Source of the DNA: Rhizobium sp. CB3090
Lineage (GTDB): Bacteria; Pseudomonadota; Alphaproteobacteria; Rhizobiales; Rhizobiaceae
Reading direction: 5' to 3'
Length of the DNA stretch: 64,000 bases
Assembly: GCF_029714285.1 (NCBI RefSeq)
Contig: NZ_CP121663.1
Coordinates: 930,001 to 994,000 of the forward strand
Position numbers and translations under genes: made by a program. Positions 26,779-35,702 of this stretch are shown here, one piece after another. The number at the start of each line of letters is the position of its first letter. Within the stretch, counting starts at the first letter, position 1. Under the pieces are notes generated by a model that was not told the origin of the DNA, did no database searches, and was given only the letters and a program-made list of their open reading frames with translations.

Positions 26779-26826
26779 GCAGTGACCCCACGTGTCCTTT
26801 CCGATAATCCGCGCGCGTAAACCGGA

Positions 26827-28992
26827 TCAGCGCTCCAACTCGATGACTGCGCAGCCATAGCCATCGAGCTTGAGCCCGCCGGCAACGGCCTTTCCATTGT
26901 CGAGAAGGTTATTGCCTGGCGGCACGGCGGCGAGGCTCGCCGGCTGATCGGTGTAGTTCTGGATGAACAGCAGCCTGCGGTCGTCATTCATGCGCATTGT
27001 GACCTCGACGCCAGCCGGAAGGTCGTCCACTAACGGCTGCACACCTGCCGTTGGGAACAGCCGTTCGGACAGTGCAGCCGTCAGTTCGGGCGTAAGATAG
27101 GTGCCGACATAGACGACCTGACCCTTGCCGACCTTGCGCGAGGTCGCCATCGGCTGACCGTCCGCATAACGATTGGACCAGGCGGCAACGATCTCCGTAT
27201 CCGCGTCGACCGAAAGATTTTCGTAGAAGTGTCCGGCAGTCAGTTCCTGGTTGCCGATCTTGAAACGGCGCGTCCTGCGCTGCGATTCCGCCGGCCTGTT
27301 TGGTGGCACCACCAGGCCACCTGACCGCTCCATCACGTCGAACAATCCGCTTGCGCCGGGTGCTGCGAGACGGCCGAAGTCCTCGACGCGCACGCCTGCG
27401 AGCTTGGAAAGGGAGGTGCCGGGGGCCGTCTGCCTGATGACGTGATTGTTCTCATCCCGCGTGCCCGTACGAGCACCGATAACGACCGTGCCGCCCTGCT
27501 CCGCGAAGGCTTCAAGTTCTTCAGTCCATTCATCCTTCCACATCACCCAATGCGGAACGTAGAACAGCTTCAGCTTCGAAAGATCGTCCTCGGGATGAAT
27601 GAAGCCGCAGGCGATGCCGCGATCGTAACAATATTGGTGCAGGAGAACCGCGTCATCCTGGGGGCTTGGCAGTCCAATCGAATAGGTCTTATGGGCTTCC
27701 TGGTTGTCAAAATCCGAACCGGCGATACCCACATCCATGCGCACATAGGTACCGAGAATCTTATCCTTCAGCGCCATCATTTCAGTGGCGAACTGCTTGG
27801 CCTCGTCATAGCGATGACGACCGACATCGTCGTGGTCGATGATGCCCATCCAGTAGATCTCGGCACCGAAATGGGCTGGACGCCAGCGGAAGAACATCAG
27901 TCCGTCAGCACCATGCGCGACCGATGACATGGCCATACGCCGAAGTTCGCCCGGCTCCGGTGTCAACGTGCAGAAACCCGGCTGACTGCCAAAGCCGGAT
28001 TGCTGTTCCGGCACGATGTAGTTACCCGAAAAGCCACGGCATATATCAAGGTGCAGGGCCTGAACCTTTGCGTGATTTCCGATGCGCTGAAACTCGTCAT
28101 AGAGCATCGGATAGATATCGTAGCCGACGAAATCGAGATCCTTGGTGAACTGACCGCGAAAATCGATATCCCGCAGGCCGCCGAGATTGTGGAAGACGAA
28201 CCATGACGGGTTCGCTGCCCGCAGGATCTCGACCTGATCGTGCTGAAACCGTGCCGTCGCAAATGCGAGGAAGCGGTGGTAATCCTGCACATGGCCGGGA
28301 CTGGGGAAGGTCGGACCGAATTCGATCGGAAGTACGACCTGGTCGAAATTGTCATAGGCAGTCGCCCAGAAATCGCCGCCCCATGCAGCGTTCAGCTTGC
28401 CGATGGTGCCGTATTTCTCGGCGAGAAAAATCTGAAATTCGCTCAATGTCGCCTTCGAGTAGCTCTCCGGCATGCTCGTATTCAGTTCATTGTCGGTCTG
28501 CCAGCCGACAACATGCCGATTGTCTCGATAATGTTCGGCCATGGCCTTAGTGATGCGGCGGCTGTGTTCGCGGAATACGGGACTTGCCGTATCGCAGTGT
28601 TGACGCGATCCATGGCTCATCGGACGGCCCTTGCCGTCAACGCGCAGGATCTCGGGGTGGGCAACGGTCAGCCAGCGTGGCGGAGTGGCCGTCGGCGTGC
28701 ACATGATCGTATCGATCCCGTAGCGCCCGAGCATGGCTATGGCGCGGTCGAACAGATCGAAATTGAAGGTGCCAAGCCTGGGCTCGAGAATGTGCCAGGC
28801 GAATTCCGCCATTCGCACGACATTGAAGCCCGCCTTCGCCATGCGCTCGGCATCGCGCTCCCAATAGCTCTCGTCGACATGCTCGGGATAATGGGGAGCG
28901 CCGACCAGAAAGCGGTCGGTCTTGACGGTATTCCAAACAGATGGGATCGCAGCAATATTCTTGTCAGACACGGTCTTATTTCCCGAATTCAT
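26827..28992 (-). CDS. Glycoside hydrolase family 42 beta-galactosidase
   Basis: A 721-residue cytosolic enzyme of the family 42 type. The catalytic barrel begins with FLVGAPHYPEHVD and continues VVRMAEFAWHILEPRLGTF, and the acid/base is Glu169 in GWQTDNELN. The likely nucleophile is Glu329 in IVPEQQSG. A glutamine-amidotransferase-like middle domain and a small C-terminal beta domain (GYGCAVIELER) follow. It splits terminal beta-galactosides. The gene overlaps the ATPase gene by four bases and is the last gene of the sugar operon that begins at 33273, so the imported sugar is probably a beta-galactoside or galacto-oligosaccharide. Confidence 0.9.
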   Translation of the reverse strand: MNSGNKTVSDKNIAAIPSVWNTVKTDRFLVGAPHYPEHVDESYWERDAERMAKAGFNVVRMAEFAWHILEPRLGTFNFDLFDRAIAMLGRYGIDTIMCTPTATPPRWLTVAHPEILRVDGKGRPMSHGSRQHCDTASPVFREHSRRITKAMAEHYRDNRHVVGWQTDNELNTSMPESYSKATLSEFQIFLAEKYGTIGKLNAAWGGDFWATAYDNFDQVVLPIEFGPTFPSPGHVQDYHRFLAFATARFQHDQVEILRAANPSWFVFHNLGGLRDIDFRGQFTKDLDFVGYDIYPMLYDEFQRIGNHAKVQALHLDICRGFSGNYIVPEQQSGFGSQPGFCTLTPEPGELRRMAMSSVAHGADGLMFFRWRPAHFGAEIYWMGIIDHDDVGRHRYDEAKQFATEMMALKDKILGTYVRMDVGIAGSDFDNQEAHKTYSIGLPSPQDDAVLLHQYCYDRGIACGFIHPEDDLSKLKLFYVPHWVMWKDEWTEELEAFAEQGGTVVIGARTGTRDENNHVIRQTAPGTSLSKLAGVRVEDFGRLAAPGASGLFDVMERSGGLVVPPNRPAESQRRTRRFKIGNQELTAGHFYENLSVDADTEIVAAWSNRYADGQPMATSRKVGKGQVVYVGTYLTPELTAALSERLFPTAGVQPLVDDLPAGVEVTMRMNDDRRLLFIQNYTDQPASLAAVPPGNNLLDNGKAVAGGLKLDGYGCAVIELER

Positions 28993-30197
28993 TTGTCGAT
29001 GATCGTCTTGCGGGCGCTGATCGTGCGTCCGCCATTGGGTGAGAAGAGATAAAGCTCCCTGGCGTCGAGCTTCAAAGCCACGGATTGGCCGGATGTGAAC
29101 GGAGCGACATAGCTGAGCTGCACCGTGATATTTCCGGTGCCGCTTTCCGAGGCGATGGTACGCAGGCTGCCAGCGTCGACGTAGAGGATGGTTTCACGGC
29201 CGAGGTGCTCAACCAGTTGCACCTGCCCTTCGATCGCGCCGCCGTGGGCTACATCGGTGACGATCGATATGTTTTCCGGCCGGACACCCAGCGTCAGATC
29301 GGCGCCCTTTTGCAGCGTCACGCCATCGGACAATTCGACCGTCAACGGCACGATGCCGGGAGCAGAGACCCGAACGTCCCGGCCCGAGACCTCGTCCACG
29401 GTTACGGCAAGGAAGTTCATTCTCGGGGCTCCAAGGAAGCCCGCAACGAAGAGATTTTCGGGATTTCTATAGAGCTCCAGGGGCGAGCCCACCTGTTCGA
29501 TCACGCCTTGGTTCAACACCACGATGCGGCTCGCCATGGTCATGGCTTCCACCTGATCGTGGGTCACGTAGACCATGGTTGCACCGAGTTCCGCGTGCAG
29601 GCTGCTGAGCTCGACGCGCATCTGCGTTCGGAGCGCCGCATCGAGATTCGAAAGCGGTTCATCGAAGAGGAACACATCCGGAGAGCGGGTAATGGCACGG
29701 CCGATGGCAACGCGCTGCCGTTGACCGCCGGAGAGTTGCTTCGGCCGCTTTTCAAGCTGATCGGTGATGCGCAGGATCTTGGCGGCGCGTGCAACGGCGG
29801 CATCGATTTCGGCCTTGGGTCGTTTGGCCATACGCAGGCCAAACCCCATGTTCTCCGCCACCGTCATATGCGGGTAAAGCGCATAGGACTGGAAGACCAT
29901 GGCGATGCCGCGATCCCCCGGCTCTTCCTTGCTGACGTCGCGGCCATTGATCAGGATCTGGCCGGACGAAATCCCTTCCAGGCCGGCGATCGTCTTGAGC
30001 AAGGTCGACTTGCCGCAGCCGGAAGGCCCGACCATGACGATGAACTCACCCTGCTCGACGGTAAGGTCGATCCCGCGCAAAGCATGGTATCCGCCGTAAT
30101 TCTTGTTGATCTGTCGCAGTTCGAGACTGGTCATGCTTCCTGGCTCTCTGCTGTTGGACTCTTGAGTTTTGGGAAAGGAAATGCCCGTTTCGCTCAT
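28989..30197 (-). CDS. Sugar ABC transporter ATPase (MalK/UgpC type)
   Basis: An ABC ATPase of the CUT1 sugar class: Walker A GPSGCGKST, Q-loop in MVFQSYALYPHMTV, signature LSGGQRQRVAIGRA, Walker B DVFLFDEPLSNLDA and the H-loop in THDQ. The C-terminal part has the TOBE/MalK regulatory domain (LGVRPENISIV). The start is uncertain. The ATG at 30197 overlaps the permease stop (ATGA) and gives 402 residues; the ATG at 30134 (MTSLELRQINK) is closer to the family start and would remove 21 residues. It energises the two permeases upstream in the operon. Confidence 0.92.
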   Translation of the reverse strand: MSETGISFPKTQESNSREPGSMTSLELRQINKNYGGYHALRGIDLTVEQGEFIVMVGPSGCGKSTLLKTIAGLEGISSGQILINGRDVSKEEPGDRGIAMVFQSYALYPHMTVAENMGFGLRMAKRPKAEIDAAVARAAKILRITDQLEKRPKQLSGGQRQRVAIGRAITRSPDVFLFDEPLSNLDAALRTQMRVELSSLHAELGATMVYVTHDQVEAMTMASRIVVLNQGVIEQVGSPLELYRNPENLFVAGFLGAPRMNFLAVTVDEVSGRDVRVSAPGIVPLTVELSDGVTLQKGADLTLGVRPENISIVTDVAHGGAIEGQVQLVEHLGRETILYVDAGSLRTIASESGTGNITVQLSYVAPFTSGQSVALKLDARELYLFSPNGGRTISARKTIIDK

Positions 30198-31045
30198 CCT
30201 TTGACCGCCCCCATAGTGAGACCGGCGATGAAATGCCGTTGCATGAGGAAGAACATGATGACGGGCGGTACGGCGACGACGATCGTGCCTGCCGAGATGA
30301 GGTTCCATGCCGAAACCCATTCTCCGCGCAGATTGGCAAGACCGGCAGTCACAGGCTTCACCGAGTCGCTGACCGTCAGCACCACCGCCCAGAAATAATC
30401 GTTCCAGATGAAGGTGAAGATCAGAATGGCCAACGCAGCGAGAGCTGGCCGGACCAGCGGCACGGCAACGTGGATCAGTGTCTGGAAAGGCGTTGCGCCT
30501 TCGGCGCGCGCGGCCTGAAAGAGTTCATCGGGCAAGGCAGCGATGAAGTTCCGCATGAAGAGCGTTGCAAATCCCGTCTGGAAAGCAACATGGAAGATGA
30601 TCAGCGCCGCGGTCGTATCGATCAGATTGAGCCGTACCATAAGATCGCGCACAGGGATCATCATGATCTGATGCGGCAGGAAATTGCCGCCAACGAAGAG
30701 GGCAAAGATCAGCATATTGCCCGGAAAGCGGTAGCGGGAGAGAACGAAGCCCGCGAGCGTGCTCAGGACAAGGACGCCGATTACCGAGGGAATAGTGATC
30801 GTCAGGCTGTTCAGGAAATACTGGGCCATCGGGGTCTGGGTGAAGACCGCCGTGTAGTTGTCGACCACGCCGATTTCGGTCGGCCATCCCCACAGATTGC
30901 CGCTCATGACATCGGTCGTTGAACGGAACGACGTCAGGATGATCGCAAACAGAGGGCAGAGCCAGAGCAGGAGAACAAGTAGCACCGCCAGGACATAAAA
31001 CCGTCGCTGCCAGATGGCCGTTTCCGGAATAGGACGAGGATACAT
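30194..31045 (-). CDS. Sugar ABC transporter permease (MalG type)
   Basis: A 283-residue inner-membrane permease with six helices. The EAA loop that docks the ATPase reads EGATPFQTLIHVAVPLVRPA. The N-terminal helix and the C-terminal QRHFIAGLTMGAVKG are typical of the second CUT1 permease. Its ATG shares a base with the stop of the first permease (TGATG), and its stop overlaps the ATPase gene. Confidence 0.92.
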   Translation of the reverse strand: MYPRPIPETAIWQRRFYVLAVLLVLLLWLCPLFAIILTSFRSTTDVMSGNLWGWPTEIGVVDNYTAVFTQTPMAQYFLNSLTITIPSVIGVLVLSTLAGFVLSRYRFPGNMLIFALFVGGNFLPHQIMMIPVRDLMVRLNLIDTTAALIIFHVAFQTGFATLFMRNFIAALPDELFQAARAEGATPFQTLIHVAVPLVRPALAALAILIFTFIWNDYFWAVVLTVSDSVKPVTAGLANLRGEWVSAWNLISAGTIVVAVPPVIMFFLMQRHFIAGLTMGAVKG

Positions 31046-31929
31046 CAGCCACCTCTCTCTTCTGTGCGAATGATGCGTGACAGGTACCAGGTGATGAAGA
31101 CGGCCATGATCACGAAAAGAACGGATGCGATCGCCGCTCCGTAGCCGAAGCGGTAAGAGAAGATCGACTGCTCGTACATCTGATAGGCAAGCACCGAAGA
31201 CGAGCCGAACGGGCCGCCGGCCGTCATGACCGAGATCATGTCAAAGGATCGAAGCGCACCGACGACCGTCACCGCTATGGCGATGAAGGTTACTTGCGTC
31301 AGTTGCGGCAGGACGATGTGCCACAACATGTTCCATCCCCTCGCCCCGTCCACGCGGCCGGCACCTATAAGTTCCTCGCTCAGATTGTTCAGCCCGGCGA
31401 GATAGAGAACCATGCAGAAAGTGACCTGCGGCCAAAGCGCTGCGATGACGATCGCAAATGTCACGAAATGCTCGTCAGAAAGAACGGCCGGTGCGGTTGC
31501 GCCGAATGCCTTGAAGATCAGGGCGAGCAGTCCGAACTCCGGCGTGTAGACCCATGTGAACACGACCCCCACCGTGACCGAAGCCAGGACCAGCGGGATG
31601 AAGAACAGGGACTTCAGGAAGCGCATGCCCCTTATCTTCTGATTGACCAGCAATGCTATGGCTAACCCGAGCGGCGGTGAGGCCATGAACATGATCAGCC
31701 AGATCAGATTGTTCTTCAGCGAAATGTAAAATTGCGGGTCGTTGAAAAGCTCGATGTAATTTCCAAAACCGATCCAGTTCATCGGTCCGAAGCCGTCCCA
31801 CTCGTGAAAACTGATCCAGACGCTCCGCACGGCTGACAGCAGGATGACCGTGAAAAAGAGTATGATCGCCGGTGCAATAAGCAAAGTAGGGGTGAGCCAC
31901 CAACGTTGGCGGCGCCAAATCATCAACAT
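31045..31929 (-). CDS. Sugar ABC transporter permease (MalF type)
   Basis: A 294-residue inner-membrane permease with six helices. It has the EAA-like loop GAGRVDGARGWNMLWHIVLP and the CUT1 segment VTFCMVLYLAGLNNL. It pairs with the next permease to form the channel. A 28-bp palindrome separates it from the binding-protein gene, probably allowing unequal expression. Confidence 0.92.
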   Translation of the reverse strand: MLMIWRRQRWWLTPTLLIAPAIILFFTVILLSAVRSVWISFHEWDGFGPMNWIGFGNYIELFNDPQFYISLKNNLIWLIMFMASPPLGLAIALLVNQKIRGMRFLKSLFFIPLVLASVTVGVVFTWVYTPEFGLLALIFKAFGATAPAVLSDEHFVTFAIVIAALWPQVTFCMVLYLAGLNNLSEELIGAGRVDGARGWNMLWHIVLPQLTQVTFIAIAVTVVGALRSFDMISVMTAGGPFGSSSVLAYQMYEQSIFSYRFGYGAAIASVLFVIMAVFITWYLSRIIRTEERGG

Positions 31930-31953
31930 ATCCAGAGCCTCATTGGAGTTATG

Positions 31954-31981
31954 AGGGAGCGGAAGCGCGCTTCCGCTCCCT
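31954..31981 (-). terminator. Strong palindrome between binding-protein and permease genes
   Basis: AGGGAGCGGAAG and CTTCCGCTCCCT form a perfect 12-bp stem around CGCG. It starts 17 bases after the binding-protein stop codon on the minus-strand transcript. In binding-protein operons such structures often protect or terminate the upstream message so that more binding protein than permease is made. No T-run follows. Confidence 0.7.
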
Positions 31982-31998
31982 AGCCACCGGGAGGAGAA

Positions 31999-33273
31999 CT
32001 AGAGTTTGTAGATGCGCTTGCGGGTGCCCTCGAGGCGCTGAAGAATGGCGTCGCGCCGATCTGGCTTCGCCATGAATTCCTGGAAGCCGACGAGACCGGC
32101 CTGGGCCATATCGGGGTCGCTGTCGCGATCGTAATATTGTGAAGCTCCCTGCAGCTTCTTCAACGTCTCGACCGCCACGTTGACGAGCGGATCCTTGCTC
32201 GGCGGAAGATCGTTGCGCGGCGGCACGTTTCCGCCTGGCTCCAAATAGGACGCGAGATTTTCCGGCTTGTAGAAGTAGGCGAGGAATTCGCGAGCGCCCT
32301 GCTTGTTCTTCGCGTTGGCAGGAATGTGGATCGAATTGACCGAGAACTCTTCGAAGTGACCGACCTTCGGGTCCAGAACCGGGAAGGTGGCATAAGACAG
32401 TTGCGGCAGGTCCTCGGCGGTGAAGGCGGACTTCAGGAAGGCGCCCAGATTCATCATGCCGGCCTTTTTCTGGGCAAGCAGTGCTGCGGCCTCCTGCCAG
32501 CCGAACGACGTATGGTTGGCGGTGAAGAACTCCTTCTTGATCATCCCTTCCCATTGATCGAAAACCGGCTTTAAGGATGGATCAAGATAGCTCATCTCGC
32601 CGTTCATCAGCGCCATGTGCTTGTCGAGGCCATTGATACGCAGGTTCATCTGATCGAACCAACCGGCAGCCGGCCAAAGCTCCTTGGTGCCCATGGCGAT
32701 CGGAGTGAGACCGGCGGCTTTGCACTTGTCACCGTAAGCCACAAATTCCTCTGCCGTCGTCGGCACCGTCAGGCCATGCTGATCGAATACATCCTTACGA
32801 TAGAACATCCCCCAAAGGGTGCCGCCCGTCGGCAGGCCATATTGCTTGCCGTCGACGGTGACCGTTCCCGCCGTCGCACCGAGCACATCCTTGTATTTTT
32901 CCTTTTCGAACAGATCGGAAATATCGTCGAAGAGGCCGCGCTTTACGAAAGCACGCATGCGATTGCCCGAAAACCACGTGCAAATGTCGGGCGCGCCGGC
33001 GACAAGGTAGTTGCGAATGGCCGTCTTGTGGGCCTCGTGATCCATGTTGTTGATGACGACGCTGACCCCCGCTTCCTTCCCGAAGTTCTCGGCGATCGTC
33101 TTCAGCGCCGCAAGCGCCTCGGCATTGTTTTCCGCCGAGATCACCGTGACTTTCTGCGCCTGAGCAATTGCTGGCGCGGATAGGCCGCCTGCCAGAGCTG
33201 CCGCCGATGCGGCACCTGCGCCTTTCAGGAAGTTACGGCGAGTGGCCGGAAAGATTTGCTTAAAATGCACCAT
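31999..33273 (-). CDS. Sugar ABC transporter substrate-binding protein
   Basis: A 424-residue periplasmic binding protein of the family 1 (CUT1) type. The leader has a twin-arginine motif (TRRNFLKGAGAAS) and ends near APAIAQA, so it may be exported folded by Tat. The mature part contains the usual VRNYLVAGAPDI-like lobe and ARE FLAYFY-type hinge. It captures the sugar for the adjacent permeases; the GH42 enzyme in the operon suggests beta-galactosides. AGGAGG precedes the ATG at 33273, which is preferred to an in-frame start at 33315. Confidence 0.9.
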   Translation of the reverse strand: MVHFKQIFPATRRNFLKGAGAASAAALAGGLSAPAIAQAQKVTVISAENNAEALAALKTIAENFGKEAGVSVVINNMDHEAHKTAIRNYLVAGAPDICTWFSGNRMRAFVKRGLFDDISDLFEKEKYKDVLGATAGTVTVDGKQYGLPTGGTLWGMFYRKDVFDQHGLTVPTTAEEFVAYGDKCKAAGLTPIAMGTKELWPAAGWFDQMNLRINGLDKHMALMNGEMSYLDPSLKPVFDQWEGMIKKEFFTANHTSFGWQEAAALLAQKKAGMMNLGAFLKSAFTAEDLPQLSYATFPVLDPKVGHFEEFSVNSIHIPANAKNKQGAREFLAYFYKPENLASYLEPGGNVPPRNDLPPSKDPLVNVAVETLKKLQGASQYYDRDSDPDMAQAGLVGFQEFMAKPDRRDAILQRLEGTRKRIYKL

Positions 33274-33441
33274 GGAGTTCCTCCTCCCAGTTGATCGATC
33301 AACACGGCCCGGCAAGCCCTCCCCTCGAGATGCATGTCAGGCATTCAACGCGCCGATTTGTCGCTTATTCTCAGGACGGAAACCGCATCCGGAGTTGATC
33401 GGCGGGTGGAGTTATGCATAGATCGATAGAGCCTGCAATAA

Positions 33442-33458
33442 TTAATTTACAAAATTAA
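33442..33458. promoter_or_regulatory. AT-rich inverted repeat, likely ROK-regulator operator
   Basis: TTAATTT-ACA-AAATTAA is a perfect 7-bp inverted repeat that ends ten bases before the GTG of the ROK gene and lies in the divergent region between that gene and the sugar operon. ROK repressors such as NagC and Mlc bind AT-rich inverted repeats with TTT/AAA arms, so self-regulation is plausible. Confidence 0.5.
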
Positions 33459-33468
33459 GGAACTAAAA

Positions 33469-34680
33469 GTGAAGCTGAAGGGCGACCAGAGCACGGCAAG
33501 GGCGCTAAATCGACGCCTGATCCTTAATCTTTTGCGCAGAGAGGGGCCGAGAAGTCGCGCCGATATTGCAACAATTACAGGGCTAAGCCCCGCAGCCGTG
33601 ACCTTCGTTGTCAGCGATCTGTGTGAGGAAGGCATCGTTGTGGAAGGCCAGGCCGTGACCGGCCTCACCGGCAGACGCCCGATCCCGGTGCAGATCAACT
33701 ATGAGCATGGGCTCGCTGTCGGGTTCAAGCTGATGACGGATTCGGTCGAATGCGTTGCAACGGACCTTGCGACAAATCCCGTGGCGGCCATGCGGATACC
33801 CCTTGCCGGTCGCGAGCCCGACTATGTCGCCGACCTCTTGGCCAACACCGTTCCCGAAATGGTCAAGCTCGCCGGACGCCCGCATGCCAAGCTTGCGGGT
33901 ATCGGTATCTCCATGCCCGGCGTCATCAATGATGAGCAGACCGCGTGTGTCCGCAGTCATCGCTTCAAGTGGGACAATGTTCCCCTCGCCTCGCTAGTGG
34001 CAACGCGCGCAAACGTCCCGGCCTGGCTGGAAGACGACTCCAACGCCTATGCCATTGCTCAGCAGCTTTTTGGATTGGGAAGACAACATCACAATATGGC
34101 CGTCCTCGCGGTGGGTGTCGGCATAAGCTGCGCGCTCGTCATCGAGGGAAAGCTCTACCGCGGCGCAAATGGTGCGGCCGGCAAGTTCGGTCATACGCTT
34201 TATGAAGAAAATGGTCGCGTATGCGAATGCGGCAAGCGTGGCTGTCTCATGGCATATCATTCCGAAGTGTCGATCTTGAGACGGTGGCGCGAGGCAACCG
34301 GGTATGGCGAGGATAAAGGCCCTGCCGAACTCCGCGGTGCGTTGGCTGCAGGCGACCCGGCGGCAGTCGCGCTTGTCCAACACTCCGGTAAAAGCATAGG
34401 AACAGCGCTCGCCAATCTCGTCAACATCACCGATCCGGAAGTCATCGTTGCTGGCGGCGAAGCTGTCTCGCTCGGCGACCATTTTCTCGGACCCCTACGA
34501 GATGCCCTGGCCGCAAGGACTTTCAGAACAGCACCTCCCCTACTTCCGGATTGGGAAGACAATTCCTGGGCCCGCGGCGCAGCCGCGCTGGTCACCCAAA
34601 AAATGTTCGATTTCGAATCGTCGAGCGGCTTTACCGACATTGGGCGGACTTATACCGGCACGCAGAAATCCGCCGGGTAG
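33469..34680 (+). CDS. ROK-family transcriptional regulator
   Basis: A 403-residue NagC/XylR-type regulator. The N-terminal winged helix is ILNLLRREGPRSRADIATIT, followed by LSPAAVTFVVSDL. The ROK domain carries VGVGISCALVIEGKLYRGANG, the GKFGHT segment and the zinc motif CECGKRGCL. ROK repressors release DNA when a sugar binds. It is read away from the galactoside operon and is its probable regulator. The start is GTG, preceded by TAAGG at a proper distance; an AT-rich palindrome lies just upstream. Confidence 0.88.
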   Translation: MKLKGDQSTARALNRRLILNLLRREGPRSRADIATITGLSPAAVTFVVSDLCEEGIVVEGQAVTGLTGRRPIPVQINYEHGLAVGFKLMTDSVECVATDLATNPVAAMRIPLAGREPDYVADLLANTVPEMVKLAGRPHAKLAGIGISMPGVINDEQTACVRSHRFKWDNVPLASLVATRANVPAWLEDDSNAYAIAQQLFGLGRQHHNMAVLAVGVGISCALVIEGKLYRGANGAAGKFGHTLYEENGRVCECGKRGCLMAYHSEVSILRRWREATGYGEDKGPAELRGALAAGDPAAVALVQHSGKSIGTALANLVNITDPEVIVAGGEAVSLGDHFLGPLRDALAARTFRTAPPLLPDWEDNSWARGAAALVTQKMFDFESSSGFTDIGRTYTGTQKSAG

Positions 34681-34920
34681 TCCGCCTGTTGCAGAAGGGC
34701 TCGCGACGTGGCAGTTGCAAGCTTGCTCCTCAGCAAGCGGGCCGTTTTGATCAAGAAAAAGCCGCTCTCGCGGCCGCCAGTGACCGTGCGCAATAACAGC
34801 CGTAGAATAACCAAGGAAAAGCTTCACGCAGGCAATAGTGTTGTAAGCACGATAATCGACGTTATGACTATGTGGGAGGGCTGAAGGGGCGCAGCTCGGA
34901 AATCGGAGGGGAACAAATAA

Positions 34921-35532
34921 ATGAGACGTACAAAGGAGGAAGCCGCTGAAACCAGACGCGAGATATTGCGCGCGGCGGAAGCGTTGTTTCTCGACAACGG
35001 CTATGAAAATGTCACGCTGGACGAAATAGCAACGACAGCCGGGGTTACGCGCGGAGCAGTCCATTGGCACTTCAAGAACAAGCAAGGCCTGTTGTTTGCG
35101 ATCCGCGACAAGGCGCAGCAGCCGTTTAAGGAACTTGCGGAGCGAATTGCAGAAGGACACGCGCCCAATCCACTGGAACTGCTGGCGGAGACGATTTCGG
35201 CGACGTTCGCAGAGCTTCAGCACGAGCCGCGTAAACGCGGGTTACTGAAAGTCATCATGTATCTCGACATGGCATTTTGTGAGGAGGTCGGAAGCAGTGC
35301 GGATTCTTTCAGGCATGACATGCGGGAGCATTTCGTAAGAATTTTTCATTCCATGGATGCCGTTAAGCCGTTGCCTCCCCCCTGGACGGCAGATACTGCG
35401 GCGAACGCTTTGACCGCGATCATTGGAGGGTTGGTCGGAGAATGGGCTCTCGATAGAGGCGATTTTCAATTGGTTCCCTGCGGCCAAGCTCTGATCAAAA
35501 TGATCCTCGCCGCCTGGTTTCCGACGCATTGA
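34921..35532 (+). CDS. TetR-family regulator (AcrR/TtgR-like)
   Basis: A 203-residue regulator. The N-terminal HTH reads ETRREILRAAEALFLDNGYE, then VTLDEIATTAGVTRGAVHWHF, which is the AcrR/TtgR signature, and the ligand domain begins KNKQGLLFAIRD. Members usually repress a multidrug efflux (RND) operon next door, but none is in this window. GGAGGGG lies upstream of the ATG. It converges on the porin gene, with three hairpins between them. Confidence 0.87.
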   Translation: MRRTKEEAAETRREILRAAEALFLDNGYENVTLDEIATTAGVTRGAVHWHFKNKQGLLFAIRDKAQQPFKELAERIAEGHAPNPLELLAETISATFAELQHEPRKRGLLKVIMYLDMAFCEEVGSSADSFRHDMREHFVRIFHSMDAVKPLPPPWTADTAANALTAIIGGLVGEWALDRGDFQLVPCGQALIKMILAAWFPTH

Positions 35533-35574
35533 GAATGCGATGAGCATAGTCGAGGCTACATGAATGCATAGTTA

Positions 35575-35607
35575 GAAAGGGTTCGGTAGGGAAAACCGAA
35601 CCCTTTC
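35575..35607. terminator. 12-bp hairpin downstream of the TetR gene
   Basis: GAAAGGGTTCGG and CCGAACCCTTTC pair perfectly around a 9-base loop, 42 bases after the TetR stop codon and about 95 bases from the porin stop. A likely bidirectional terminator; the forward side is followed by CCTATTTG rather than a long T-run. Confidence 0.7.
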
Positions 35608-35638
35608 CCTATTTGATCGGAGGTCAACCGATCAGTGT

Positions 35639-35673
35639 GAGAAGCCCGAGGGATTGGAAACCCCAGGCTTCTC
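35639..35673. terminator. Second hairpin downstream of the porin gene
   Basis: GAGAAGCC and GGCTTCTC form an 8-bp stem enclosing 19 bases. It lies between the other two hairpins. Confidence 0.45.
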
Positions 35674-35674
35674 C

Positions 35675-35694
35675 TATCCGGCACGAGCCGGATA
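35675..35694 (-). terminator. Hairpin directly after the porin stop codon
   Basis: TATCCGGC and GCCGGATA pair perfectly around a 4-base loop, starting eight bases after the porin stop on its transcript. It may stabilise the 3' end of this probably abundant mRNA. Confidence 0.6.
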
Positions 35695-35702
35695 ACTTTA
35701 AA

